Part shown: positions 32,322 to 39,482 of the stretch, piece after piece
How positions within the stretch are numbered: position 1 is the first letter of the stretch
Layout of the letters: each line of letters opens with the position of its first letter
Source: a virus
IMG/VR virus record: IMGVR_UViG_3300037852_000415
Coordinates: 1-64,000 of that record
Direction: 5' to 3' (one strand)
DNA length: 64,000 nucleotides
Translations under genes and position numbers: made by a program
The notes under the pieces: model-generated
The model's database searches: none
Told to the model about the DNA's origin: nothing
Seen by the model: the letters and a program-made list of their open reading frames with translations, nothing else

Positions 32322-32960
32322 ATGGTTGTACAGCAAGCGCGCGCAGGCGCATGGGGCTGCGACACCGACACGAAGCTGACAGCCACCAGCGCCGCGGCGC
32401 TCTGCAAGGCGGGCATCGTCTTCTGCATCAGGTACCTCAGCCTAGGTAGCGAGAATCCCGGCGACTTGAATCAAGCCGAAGTAGCTGCGGTTCTGGGCGC
32501 CGGGCTGGCACTCATGGCCGTCCAACACGTGCGGGAGCCGGGGTGGCTGCCCAGCCTCGCGCAAGGCGCGTCTGACGGCTCCCACGCGGCAGGAAACGCC
32601 GTCGCCGCCGGCATGCCCGCCGGAGCCACCGTTTGGCTAGATCTAGAGGGGGTATCGACTGCCGCGCCCGCTGACGTCGTCATCGCCTACTGCAACGCCT
32701 GGAATTCCGCAGTAGCCCAAGATGGCTACGACACCGGGCTCTACGTAGGTGCGATGCAACCCCTCGACGAGAATCAGCTTTTTAGTCTCAATGTGCAGCG
32801 CTATTGGCGTAGCCAATCGCTGGTGCCCAACGTGGCGCGCCGGGGGTACTGCATGTACCAGGCGTACCCCTCGCAGACGCTGGCGGGCATCAGCGTCGAC
32901 TTCAACATGGTGTCGGAAGACGCCCTGGGCGGGCTTCCCCGCTGGGCAATCGCTGCTTGA
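32322..32960 (+). CDS. DUF1906 (Rv2525c-like) glycoside-hydrolase-fold protein
   Basis: 212 residues. WGCDTDTKLTATSAAALCKAG, FCIRYLSLGSENPGDL, VWLDLEG and GLYVG follow the order of strands in the DUF1906 TIM-barrel family, which is related to GH25 lysozymes and is often found on phages and mycobacterial surfaces. Acidic residues sit at the barrel ends (D in WGCD, D and E in LDLEG). No signal or anchor, so it may be an endolysin or virion enzyme acting on cell wall glycans. Divergent from the transglycosylase. Confidence 0.8.
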   Translation: MVVQQARAGAWGCDTDTKLTATSAAALCKAGIVFCIRYLSLGSENPGDLNQAEVAAVLGAGLALMAVQHVREPGWLPSLAQGASDGSHAAGNAVAAGMPAGATVWLDLEGVSTAAPADVVIAYCNAWNSAVAQDGYDTGLYVGAMQPLDENQLFSLNVQRYWRSQSLVPNVARRGYCMYQAYPSQTLAGISVDFNMVSEDALGGLPRWAIAA

Positions 32961-32982
32961 AGCCGCCGCTACCGCATATCTC

Positions 32983-33010
32983 TTGACGCGCCAGGCAAGC
33001 CTGCTAGCCT
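32983..33010 (+). promoter_or_regulatory. Promoter of candidate small RNA
   Basis: TTGACG, 16 bases, then TGCTAGCCT (an extended -10). It is the clearest -35/-10 pair in the window and points into a non-coding stretch of about 210 bases before the Sak4 gene. Confidence 0.6.
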
Positions 33011-33016
33011 CCTAGT

Positions 33017-33097
33017 GATTCCTCGCTCCCCCAGCGAGGCTTCCACCTGCACGGCTCCGGCCCCCGGCGATTCTCCTCCCCGGGGGCCGTAGTTTTT
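33017..33097 (+). ncRNA. Candidate small RNA with C-rich loops
   Basis: The region runs from a strong promoter to a terminator and has no reading frame. Hairpin 1 pairs CCTCGCT (33021-33027) with AGCGAGG (33033-33039) around a CCCCC loop. A single-stranded linker contains CCACCTGC. Hairpin 2 is the terminator, with a 12-base loop containing TCTCCTCC. C-rich exposed segments of this kind pair with G-rich Shine-Dalgarno sequences in known regulatory RNAs. The name and targets are unknown. The rest of the gap, 33098-33220, holds the Sak4 leader only. Confidence 0.55.
33059..33097 (+). terminator. Rho-independent terminator
   Basis: GGCCCCCGG pairs perfectly with CCGGGGGCC around a 12-base loop, then GTAG and TTTTT. 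Confidence 0.75.
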
Positions 33098-33220
33098 CTG
33101 GCGCAGGCACTTGCGCGGCTTCATCGCCGGGCTTATGTCTATCCGGCGCGGTTGATTCCGCGTAGAGGCGCTGTCGGTTACACCCACCGCGTCTCTTTGC
33201 TAGGTGGAAGGTGGAACGAG

Positions 33221-34021
33221 ATGGCGCTACCCGCCAGTGCGCTCGAGAAGTCGCAGTATCTCCGACTCCTGCTCATGGGCCAGGCGAAAGTCGGCAAAAC
33301 CAGTACATGTGTGGCCACCTCACCCGGGCCCGTTAGGGTACTGCTCGCCGAAGATGACTCCGCACTGCTCTACGCGAAAGAGTTGACCGACGATTTCTCT
33401 TTCGATCGCATCAAGGGGTGGAATTCGATGCAGCAGGCACTGACGGAGGCGAAGCAAGACGCCGCCGCCGGGAAGTTGAAGACTGTTATCGTCGATCCGC
33501 TGTCCGATTTCGCGTATAGGCTCGAGGAGGAGTGCCTGGCGCTCACCGATAGCGGTAGCGGCCCCGACGGGCGTAGGGCGTACCCTGAGTACAATAAGCG
33601 GCTACGGCACATGCTCGAAAGACTCTTCATGCTCCCGTGCCACGTAGTGGTTATCACGCACTACATCGAGACGGGCGGCGAAGTCTCCGATACCCAAACG
33701 CAGAAGACTGGCGAAGGTATCGTTCCGCTCCTCGCCGGCAAAGCAAGAGCGCTCGTCGCCGCGAAGTTCGCCGACGTCGTGTGGATGGAGATGAGAAAGG
33801 GCGAGCGCATCTTCGTCACCGGCCCCGAAGGTCGCTGGGGCCCCGGCTGCCGCAACATCGACGGCACCAAGATTCTTCCGGCCGACATCGGCCAGCTTCT
33901 GAAAGCTTTCAAAAATCGCGGTAAAGATCTTCGGGCACCGGAAGCAGGCTCGCCTGCTAACGGCGCTACGCAAACGCCACGTCGCGCCGAGAGCGCGCCG
34001 CAAAGACAGGTGAGACGATGA
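33221..34021 (+). CDS. Sak4-like AAA/RecA-fold recombinase ATPase
   Basis: 266 residues. Walker A GQAKVGKTS lies near residue 21. VRVLLAEDDSALL and KTVIVDPLSDFAY (Walker B) follow, then CHVVVITHY and a region with VWMEMRKGERIFVTG. This is the AAA_24/Sak4 pattern of phage single-strand annealing ATPases, shorter than RecA. The DUF669 protein two genes downstream is its usual companion. The ATG follows GGAAGGTGG; an upstream in-frame start at 33152 lacks a ribosome site. The C-terminal 30 residues are disordered and basic. Confidence 0.82.
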   Translation: MALPASALEKSQYLRLLLMGQAKVGKTSTCVATSPGPVRVLLAEDDSALLYAKELTDDFSFDRIKGWNSMQQALTEAKQDAAAGKLKTVIVDPLSDFAYRLEEECLALTDSGSGPDGRRAYPEYNKRLRHMLERLFMLPCHVVVITHYIETGGEVSDTQTQKTGEGIVPLLAGKARALVAAKFADVVWMEMRKGERIFVTGPEGRWGPGCRNIDGTKILPADIGQLLKAFKNRGKDLRAPEAGSPANGATQTPRRAESAPQRQVRR

Positions 34022-34047
34022 AGAAAAGACAGGTGAGACGATGAAGA
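34002..34047 (+). repeat. 23-base perfect tandem duplication at a gene junction
   Basis: The unit AAAGACAGGTGAGACGATGA (plus AGA) occurs twice in a row. It duplicates the end of the Sak4 gene together with a ribosome site and a start codon, so an ATG at 34018 opens only an 8-residue frame before the real start at 34041. Confidence 0.85.
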
Positions 34048-34397
34048 AGCGTACTAAGAAGTGTCCTGCGCCCTCGGCAATAGTGATGGCGGGAGTTATC
34101 CCTCGGTACCAAGAAGATGACGTGGCCTTCGTGATGCAGGAGCTGCCGAAATACGAGCCGTGCTCTATAGGCGGTTTCACTGAGGCCATAGGGGCCAACG
34201 TGCGATGGACATGCCCGTCCGGTACGATGCCCTCCAAAGAGTACAACCGTATGTACGCAGCTTTCCTCGATGCCCAGCGTCGAGGTCTTATCATCAAGCC
34301 GGCCGGTAGAAGTAGCTGGCGAGTCTTAGGCGGAAGTAGGGGCGAAGGTACTAGATGGGCGCCTACAGCCCCGACTGAGTGGGCCCCGAAATCGTAG
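34041..34397 (+). CDS. Hypothetical basic protein, 118 aa
   Basis: ATG preceded by CAGGTGAGACG in the second copy of the duplicated leader. Starts MKKRTKKCP. A middle part with a possible winged-helix-like order (YNRMYAAFLDAQRRGLIIKP, ending in a hairpin SSWRVLGG) follows. Located between the recombinase ATPase and its DUF669 partner, so a DNA role is plausible. No family match. Confidence 0.6.
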   Translation: MKKRTKKCPAPSAIVMAGVIPRYQEDDVAFVMQELPKYEPCSIGGFTEAIGANVRWTCPSGTMPSKEYNRMYAAFLDAQRRGLIIKPAGRSSWRVLGGSRGEGTRWAPTAPTEWAPKS

Positions 34398-34441
34398 CTT
34401 TTTTTCGTTTCGTGAACCAGCAACAGGAAGGAAGCCTAACA

Positions 34442-35035
34442 ATGGCCTCTACTCAGAATCACACCAACAGTAACGGCAAGGGCGCCTACGACTTCAAGCC
34501 CGTCGACTTCGACAAGACCATCGAGCCCGATGCGGCCCCCGGGCAGTACAAGGCGACTCTCGAGGACGTCAAGGTGTCCAAGACGAGCCGCGATGAGTAC
34601 CCGATGCTCATCCTCGAGTGGCAGCTCACCGAATCGCTCGGTGACAGCCCCGAACAGGAGAAGAGCGTCGGCGCGACGGTCACCGGCTTCCTCGTCTTCC
34701 CCCCGAACCAGGCGAAGGGCGCCTCGCTTCAGAAGCGCACCTACGCGCAGCTCTGCGAGCTGATCGGTGTCGACACGGACCTCGTGCCGACGCGCCTCAC
34801 GTCGAAGGCGGACTTCCTCGACTTCATCAAGGAAGTGAAGGGCGGAAGCGCCGAGATCTGGGTCTCCCACCGAGCCGACAAGTCGACCGGCGAGATGCGC
34901 ATCAACGTCAACTACACCGCGCCGCGCGGTGCGATGGCGCCGATGCCTTCTGGCTCGGAAGACGAGCCGGAGGAGGCGCACAACCGCTCGCGTTCGCGTA
35001 GCGGTGGCGCTAAGGGGCGTTCGGCGCGCCGCTAG
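34442..35035 (+). CDS. DUF669-like single-stranded DNA-binding/recombination partner
   Basis: 197 residues. ATG with AAGGAAGG upstream. The body (YDFKPVDFDKTIEPDAAPG, YKATLEDVKVSKTSR, MLILEWQLTESLG, RTYAQLCELIGVD, then a beta-type domain) fits DUF669, found next to Sak/Erf/Sak4 annealing systems and thought to bind single-stranded DNA like an SSB. The C-terminus is a flexible acidic then Arg/Ser-rich tail. Confidence 0.75.
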   Translation: MASTQNHTNSNGKGAYDFKPVDFDKTIEPDAAPGQYKATLEDVKVSKTSRDEYPMLILEWQLTESLGDSPEQEKSVGATVTGFLVFPPNQAKGASLQKRTYAQLCELIGVDTDLVPTRLTSKADFLDFIKEVKGGSAEIWVSHRADKSTGEMRINVNYTAPRGAMAPMPSGSEDEPEEAHNRSRSRSGGAKGRSARR

Positions 35036-35051
35036 TCGGCGCCAAAGACTT

Positions 35052-35122
35052 AGCGGCCCACGGTAGGTGCGGAAACACCATAAAGCTGTCGGACCTCCTG
35101 CCGACAGTCACCGTGGGCCGCT
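35052..35122 (+). ncRNA. Structured three-way-junction RNA with anti-Shine-Dalgarno loop
   Basis: Intergenic. A perfect 13-base outer stem joins AGCGGCCCACGGT (35052-35064) to its complement (35110-35122). Inside are two hairpins: GGTG-CGGAAA-CACC, and CTGTCGG (35086-35092) with CCGACAG (35101-35107) around the loop ACCTCCTG. That loop contains ACCUCCU, identical to the 3' end of bacterial 16S rRNA, and so could pair with AGGAGGU. No U-tract follows; the tRNA-like element begins 11 bases later. It does not fit the hammerhead or twister cores I tested. Confidence 0.6.
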
Positions 35123-35133
35123 GAGGCTACTTC

Positions 35134-35226
35134 GGGGCGTCTTGGCGAAGTGGCGGAGACGTATCGGGGCGATGGGCCCCGTGTACGTTGCGCTTACTGT
35201 AGGTTCGATTCCTACCCGCTCCACCA
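35134..35226 (+). tRNA. tRNA-like element with encoded CCA, isotype unclear
   Basis: GTAGG-TTCGATT-CCTAC is a perfect T arm with the standard T loop, followed by CCGCTCC, A and CCA. The 5' end GGGGCGT pairs with CCGCTCC in six of seven positions, including one G-U. An arm CGGGG-CGATGGG-CCCCG lies where the anticodon arm belongs, but the loop has G in place of U33, and about 17 bases in the variable region make it class II. By position the anticodon would be ATG, which is not convincing. It could be a diverged tRNA or a tRNA-like structure that directs processing. Confidence 0.5.
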
Positions 35227-35227
35227 G

Positions 35228-35440
35228 ATGAAAAGCAAAGACGAGACACTGTCTATCGATAACTGCCGCTGCACGAAGGAGACTTCGTTCGCGATTCTCG
35301 TACTCAGCGACTTCTTCGACAAGGGCGAGGAGTGGATTCCGCAGAGCCAGATTCACGACGACAGCGAGGTGTACCGCGAAGGCACCGAGGGCACTCTAGT
35401 GGTGTCGGCGTGGCTTGCGCAAAAGCGAGGATGGCTATGA
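35228..35440 (+). CDS. Hypothetical acidic protein, 70 aa
   Basis: Its ATG lies one base after the tRNA-like CCA end. If the tRNA end is cut as usual, the mRNA would begin with GAUG, a leaderless message. The protein is soluble, with CRC near residue 13, an acidic middle and a helical end resembling a small winged-helix half. No family match. Confidence 0.6.
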   Translation: MKSKDETLSIDNCRCTKETSFAILVLSDFFDKGEEWIPQSQIHDDSEVYREGTEGTLVVSAWLAQKRGWL

Positions 35441-35640
35441 GCGACGGGATGTCTGACGCCAACGCCGTGGGCGCCTTGGCCGGTAAGCTGAGAAATGCTG
35501 CTTACGAACTGCGTGATGCTATCAAGGCCGCGCGTGATGGGCGCCGGGGACTTTCGGTGGCGGTGCTGGCAGAAGTCAACGAAGTGCTCGACGGCTCCGG
35601 CTACCATCTCGCCGTGACGTGGGAGGAGCGCCCCCAATGA
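35437..35640 (+). CDS. Hypothetical protein, 67 aa
   Basis: ATG overlaps the previous TGA. Helical, Ala-rich, with an Arg-rich middle. No family match. Confidence 0.55.
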   Translation: MSDGMSDANAVGALAGKLRNAAYELRDAIKAARDGRRGLSVAVLAEVNEVLDGSGYHLAVTWEERPQ

Positions 35641-36047
35641 AGCGTCGCGTCTACGTAGCCGGAGCCTTCGCCGAGATGCGACGCGCCAAAACGGCGATGC
35701 GCATCGTTCAAGAGCTCGGCTACCACCTCAATCTCGACTGGACGGCATCGATAGACGCCGTCGCTGGCGTCGCTGATAGAGACCTGCCCGCCGAAGCCGC
35801 CCGGCGCTACGCCGACGGTGACATCAACGGCGTCCTCGGGTGCGACGTCTTCTGGTTTCTAGTGCCACCCGACGGCAAGGGCCGCGGCGCCTGGGTGGAG
35901 CTCGGGGCCGCCATCGCTTCGCCGCGATGCCAGATCATCGCGAGCGGCGACGCGAAGAGCTCCATCTTTCTCACGTTGGTAGATAAGCTATTCGCCACCG
36001 ACGAAGAGGCGGCGGCGTGGCTAAAGGAGACGAAGCGCGATGGCTAA
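35637..36047 (+). CDS. Nucleoside 2-deoxyribosyltransferase-like protein
   Basis: 136 residues. VYVAGAFAEMRRAKTAM opens a Rossmann-like fold. GCDVFWFLVPPDGKGRGAWVELGAAIA matches the D-x-x-x-x...G-x-x-x-E-x-G-x-A core of the PF05014 family, in which the Glu is the catalytic nucleophile. Members move or remove nucleobases from deoxyribonucleosides. With ThyX and a diphosphohydrolase-like gene nearby, nucleotide metabolism is likely. Substrate unknown. Confidence 0.7.
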   Translation: MKRRVYVAGAFAEMRRAKTAMRIVQELGYHLNLDWTASIDAVAGVADRDLPAEAARRYADGDINGVLGCDVFWFLVPPDGKGRGAWVELGAAIASPRCQIIASGDAKSSIFLTLVDKLFATDEEAAAWLKETKRDG

Positions 36048-36318
36048 AGTACGTAAACACGTGCGCAAGCCGATAAGACGGCATCATCGCTGCGAGCCGC
36101 GAGAGAGCGAGCTGACAATCTGCATACCATGCAAGATGGGCACACATCAAGCGCTGGCGACTATGACCGCCGTCGATGGCGGGCTGTACTTTCGCGTCGT
36201 GGACGTGCAGGGTTCATGCGGAGCTACGGAGTACATCAGCATCAACGGCCTCGAGCTGCATACCGCGCTTCATGCGCTCGGCTTCGTGCGCCTCAACGAC
36301 AGAGACGGGTGGGGCTGA
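36040..36318 (+). CDS. Hypothetical basic protein, 92 aa
   Basis: The first 20 residues are Arg/His/Lys-rich (KPIRRHHRCEP); CIPCK near residue 29 could bind metal. The rest is a small alpha/beta domain. Overlaps the previous gene by 8 bases. No family match. Confidence 0.55.
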   Translation: MAKVRKHVRKPIRRHHRCEPRESELTICIPCKMGTHQALATMTAVDGGLYFRVVDVQGSCGATEYISINGLELHTALHALGFVRLNDRDGWG

Positions 36319-36322
36319 GACT

Positions 36323-36676
36323 ATGCGCGTTCTCGTCTGCGGCGGGCGCGACTACGAAGACTGCTTCGCCGTCTTCAAGACGCTTGACGACTTCCACAAG
36401 AAGGAGGCGCGCATTATTTGGCTCATCAACGGCGGCGCAAGTGGCGCCGACGAGTTCGCTCGTCAGTGGGCCGAAAGCAATTCCGTGCCTGTCACCGTCT
36501 TCAAGCCCGACTGGAAGCTATACGGCAGATCCGCGGGGCCGAAGAAGAATGGCGAGATGCTCTACAAAGGGCGCCCCGATATCGTCCTCGCCTTCCCCGG
36601 GGGCGCCGGCACGCGCAACATGATGCGCCAGGCCGAACTATTCGGCGTCGCGACGCGTCGCTGTGGTAGACTCTAG
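36323..36676 (+). CDS. YspA/DUF2493 SLOG-family protein
   Basis: 117 residues. MRVLVCGGRDYED opens the fold, INGGASGADEFARQWA carries the GGAxGAD nucleotide-binding signature, and DIVLAFPGGAGTRNM closes it. This is the cpYpsA-related SLOG family (DUF2493), thought to bind nucleotide-type ligands and frequent in phages. The start is the ATG at 36323; other in-frame starts overlap the previous gene. Confidence 0.82.
   Translation: MRVLVCGGRDYEDCFAVFKTLDDFHKKEARIIWLINGGASGADEFARQWAESNSVPVTVFKPDWKLYGRSAGPKKNGEMLYKGRPDIVLAFPGGAGTRNMMRQAELFGVATRRCGRL
36663..36672 (+). promoter_or_regulatory. Extended -10 promoter, near-leaderless
   Basis: gtggTAGACT, 10 bases before the ATG at 36683; no ribosome site is visible. 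Confidence 0.45.
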
Positions 36677-36682
36677 CTTCCG

Positions 36683-36949
36683 ATGTTTGGTGACGTGATG
36701 GGGGAAGTGCTCGAGGAGTTTGCCGAGGCGCAGCAGAGAGTACCCCTGCGCTTCCTCACCGCCGGTATGCGGCGACGCGGCGAGCCCGAGGCAGAGTTGG
36801 CTAAGCTAAAGGCATGGGCGCGTGATAACCCCGAGAGGGCGCGCGCATCTGTACGTGCGTGGCAGCACGCCAATCGCGCACGGTGCACGGAGATGAAGCG
36901 GTTGTGGCGCGCTAGGCAGAAGGCGCTCGGCGATGCCGCAGCCGAGTAG
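36683..36949 (+). CDS. Hypothetical helical protein, 88 aa
   Basis: All-helical, Arg/Ala/Glu-rich; the segment NPERARASVRAWQHANRARC resembles helices that precede HNH or Endo VII nuclease domains, but no nuclease follows. It overlaps the polymerase start by 17 bases. Possibly a relic or a small DNA-binding protein. Confidence 0.55.
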   Translation: MFGDVMGEVLEEFAEAQQRVPLRFLTAGMRRRGEPEAELAKLKAWARDNPERARASVRAWQHANRARCTEMKRLWRARQKALGDAAAE

Positions 36950-39482
36950 CTACGAGCCGCGCGACTTCGGCGCCAAGTGCGACTCTTGCCCCCTCAAAGG
37001 CAGTACCGTCGTGCCGCCCACGCCAAGCTTCGGCAAGACACGGCTTGCTATCGTAGGCGAGGCGCCGGGGAAGCTCGAAGTGAGGGAGAAGCGCGGCTTC
37101 GTCGGGCCTTCGGGGAAGCTTCTCGACCAAGTGCTTGCCGACGCCGACTTCGATAGGCGCGACGCTTGGATTACTAACGCGTGTCTGTGCCGCCTCGATG
37201 ACGAGCGCGACCTCCCCCGAGCGGCGGCGTGCTGCTCGATGCGCCTCGCAAACGAACTGGCGGCGCTTCCCGCCGAGGCGCCTATTCTCGCCCTCGGCGC
37301 AAGCGCTGCGAAGGCCGTCATCGGCAAGGGCGGCATCCTCAAGGCGCGCGGCTTCATCTGGAAAATAGACGCTATCAAAGCGGCTGCGTTGAAAGGCGCC
37401 CAGCGCGTCGTCAACAAGCGCCGGGCGACGCGCAAGACAGTCGTCAACGACGAGCGCCTCGCGAAAGCTGAATCGAGCCTCTGGCTTCTGCAAGCGCGCG
37501 ACAAGCTCGAGGGGCGCATCGTCATTCCGTCGATTCACCCCGCCTTCCTCCTGCGCGGCGCCGATGCGTGGATGCCGCTCTTGCGTATCGACGTCAACAG
37601 AGCTGTACGTTATAGCCACCATCCCCTGAAGCTCGAGAGCGACGTGCGCTTCATCGAGACGGACAACCTCGTCGTAGTGAAGCGGCAGCTAGCCAAGCTG
37701 CCCAAGCACGTATCGATTGACGTTGAGAGCGATGGGCCCGATCCACTCCACTGTAAGCTCGATTGTGTGGGCATCATCGGATTCGACCCCGAGAAGGGCG
37801 TACTCGTCGGGCCGGCTTTGATTATGAGCCCGTGGCGCAAGAAGTTCAGCAAACTGCTCAACGAGGCACTTCGCGAGCGCGTGTCCGTCGGACACAACCT
37901 GATCTCCTTCGACGAGACGGTGCTGCGGCGATACGGCGTCCGCATGCCGCAGAGAGAGGATACGCTCCTCGCGCACCATGCCTTCGCCTCTCACGTGCGC
38001 CAGGGGCTAGATCACGTAGCCAGCGTCTACACCGACGCCGAGCCTTGGAAGCAGATTCACAAGGCGCGCGGCAACGATGAAAAGGGCCAGGGGTTCGCCG
38101 TCAAAGAGCTAGCGAGGTACAACGCCAGCGACGTAGGTTTGACGGCGCTTGCGTGGATGCGCATGGCGCCGGACCTCGAGCCGGAGCACGAAGTATACGA
38201 GGCTGACAAGAAGCTCGCCGAGCTATGCTGCAAGATGCAGCGCGCCGGAGTGCGCGTCGACATAGAGCGCCGTGACTATCTCGCGCGGAAGCTTCGCTCG
38301 AGAGCTGCGGGCTTGAAGGGGGAGATGAGGAAGCTTCTGCGCAAACCGAGCTTCAACCCCAATAAGCCCGGCGATATCAGGCAGGCCCTCTTCACGACGC
38401 TGCGAGCCCCTATCATGTCTCTGACGCCCACAGGGCTCCCGTCGACAGCCAGCGGTACTCTCGAGGCGCTCCAAAAGTCCGAGTCGCGAGCGGGCACGCT
38501 GAGTGACTTGATTATCCGCTATCGCGCATGCGGCAAAACGGTAAGCACCTTCCTCGATGGTATCGACATCGCCCCCGACGGCCGGGTGCATTCATCGTGG
38601 CGCGCCTTCGGTACCCGCACCGGTAGGCTATCTTCCCAACACCCAAACATGCAAAACGCGACGAGAAGAGTGCTTCGAGACGAGCTGAAAAAGGCTACGA
38701 AGGAGCGTATCAAGGAATTGGGCGATGAAGCGTACGAGCTAGAGACACGGGTTCGTGAGATCTATGTCGCATCGCCCGAGTGCGCGTTAGTGTACTTCGA
38801 TCTTTCGCAGAGCGAGATGAGAGGGGCTGCGTATCTGAGCGGGGACCCAAACTTCATCAAGAGCTGTGAGTCGGGCGACGTACACACGGCCAACGCGCGC
38901 ATTCTGTTCCCGTGGGCGTCAGAGGAGCTGAAGGACCCGAAGGGCGCTGGTAAAAAGTACCGAGATGTAACGAAGTCGTGTGGGTTCGGGGTACTGTACC
39001 TAGCCGAGACGCAAACGATCTTCAGCTACCTCCAGGGGCAGGGCTTCGATGTTAGCTTGGCGGACGTCGAAGCTATGTTCAACGAGATTCACCAGACGTA
39101 CTCGCGCTATTACGAGTACTGCGAAGAGAACTACGAAGCGTGTCGCAAGACGGGTATGCTGCGCACGGCACTGGCCGGTCGGGCTATGCACCTGTCTTTC
39201 TATCCGAAGCCGCAGGAGTGTGCGAACGCTATGGTACAGAGCTTCATCGCAGACTTGATGAACGAGCGTCTGGTGTATCTGAACGAGCTGCTCCCCAAAG
39301 GTGCGCGTATCTTGATGCAGGTGCACGACTCGGCCATCATCGAGGCGCCCGTCGGATTAGTAGATGATGTAAAAGCTATTGTTCAGAGCGTTTGGGCGCA
39401 AAAGATCCACGTGCCGACGTCAGGGTTAGACTTCGTGCTCCCTATCGACTTGAAGATGGGGGAAAGGCTAAGCGACTTCTAG
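36933..39482 (+). CDS. Uracil-DNA glycosylase / 3'-5' exonuclease / family A DNA polymerase fusion
   Basis: 849 residues. Residues 1-225 form a family 4-type uracil-DNA glycosylase: CDSC at 16-19 and further Cys near 85-100 for an iron-sulfur cluster, GEAPGKLEVREKRGFVGPSG near 42, and SIHPAFLLR near 200. Residues 255-420 are a DnaQ-type proofreading exonuclease: DVESDG near 263, GHNLISFDE near 323 and YNASD near 396. The rest is the polymerase: motif A DLSQSEMRG near 623, motif B YRDVTKSCGFGVLY near 677, motif C QVHDSAIIE near 797 with Ser where Glu is usual. It is the likely replicative polymerase, with built-in uracil surveillance. Confidence 0.93.
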   Translation: MPQPSSYEPRDFGAKCDSCPLKGSTVVPPTPSFGKTRLAIVGEAPGKLEVREKRGFVGPSGKLLDQVLADADFDRRDAWITNACLCRLDDERDLPRAAACCSMRLANELAALPAEAPILALGASAAKAVIGKGGILKARGFIWKIDAIKAAALKGAQRVVNKRRATRKTVVNDERLAKAESSLWLLQARDKLEGRIVIPSIHPAFLLRGADAWMPLLRIDVNRAVRYSHHPLKLESDVRFIETDNLVVVKRQLAKLPKHVSIDVESDGPDPLHCKLDCVGIIGFDPEKGVLVGPALIMSPWRKKFSKLLNEALRERVSVGHNLISFDETVLRRYGVRMPQREDTLLAHHAFASHVRQGLDHVASVYTDAEPWKQIHKARGNDEKGQGFAVKELARYNASDVGLTALAWMRMAPDLEPEHEVYEADKKLAELCCKMQRAGVRVDIERRDYLARKLRSRAAGLKGEMRKLLRKPSFNPNKPGDIRQALFTTLRAPIMSLTPTGLPSTASGTLEALQKSESRAGTLSDLIIRYRACGKTVSTFLDGIDIAPDGRVHSSWRAFGTRTGRLSSQHPNMQNATRRVLRDELKKATKERIKELGDEAYELETRVREIYVASPECALVYFDLSQSEMRGAAYLSGDPNFIKSCESGDVHTANARILFPWASEELKDPKGAGKKYRDVTKSCGFGVLYLAETQTIFSYLQGQGFDVSLADVEAMFNEIHQTYSRYYEYCEENYEACRKTGMLRTALAGRAMHLSFYPKPQECANAMVQSFIADLMNERLVYLNELLPKGARILMQVHDSAIIEAPVGLVDDVKAIVQSVWAQKIHVPTSGLDFVLPIDLKMGERLSDF

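Noticed and set aside
35052-35122. Hammerhead, twister or purine riboswitch
   Set aside because: No CUGANGA/GAAA core and no twister or purine core sequence; only the three-way layout is shared.
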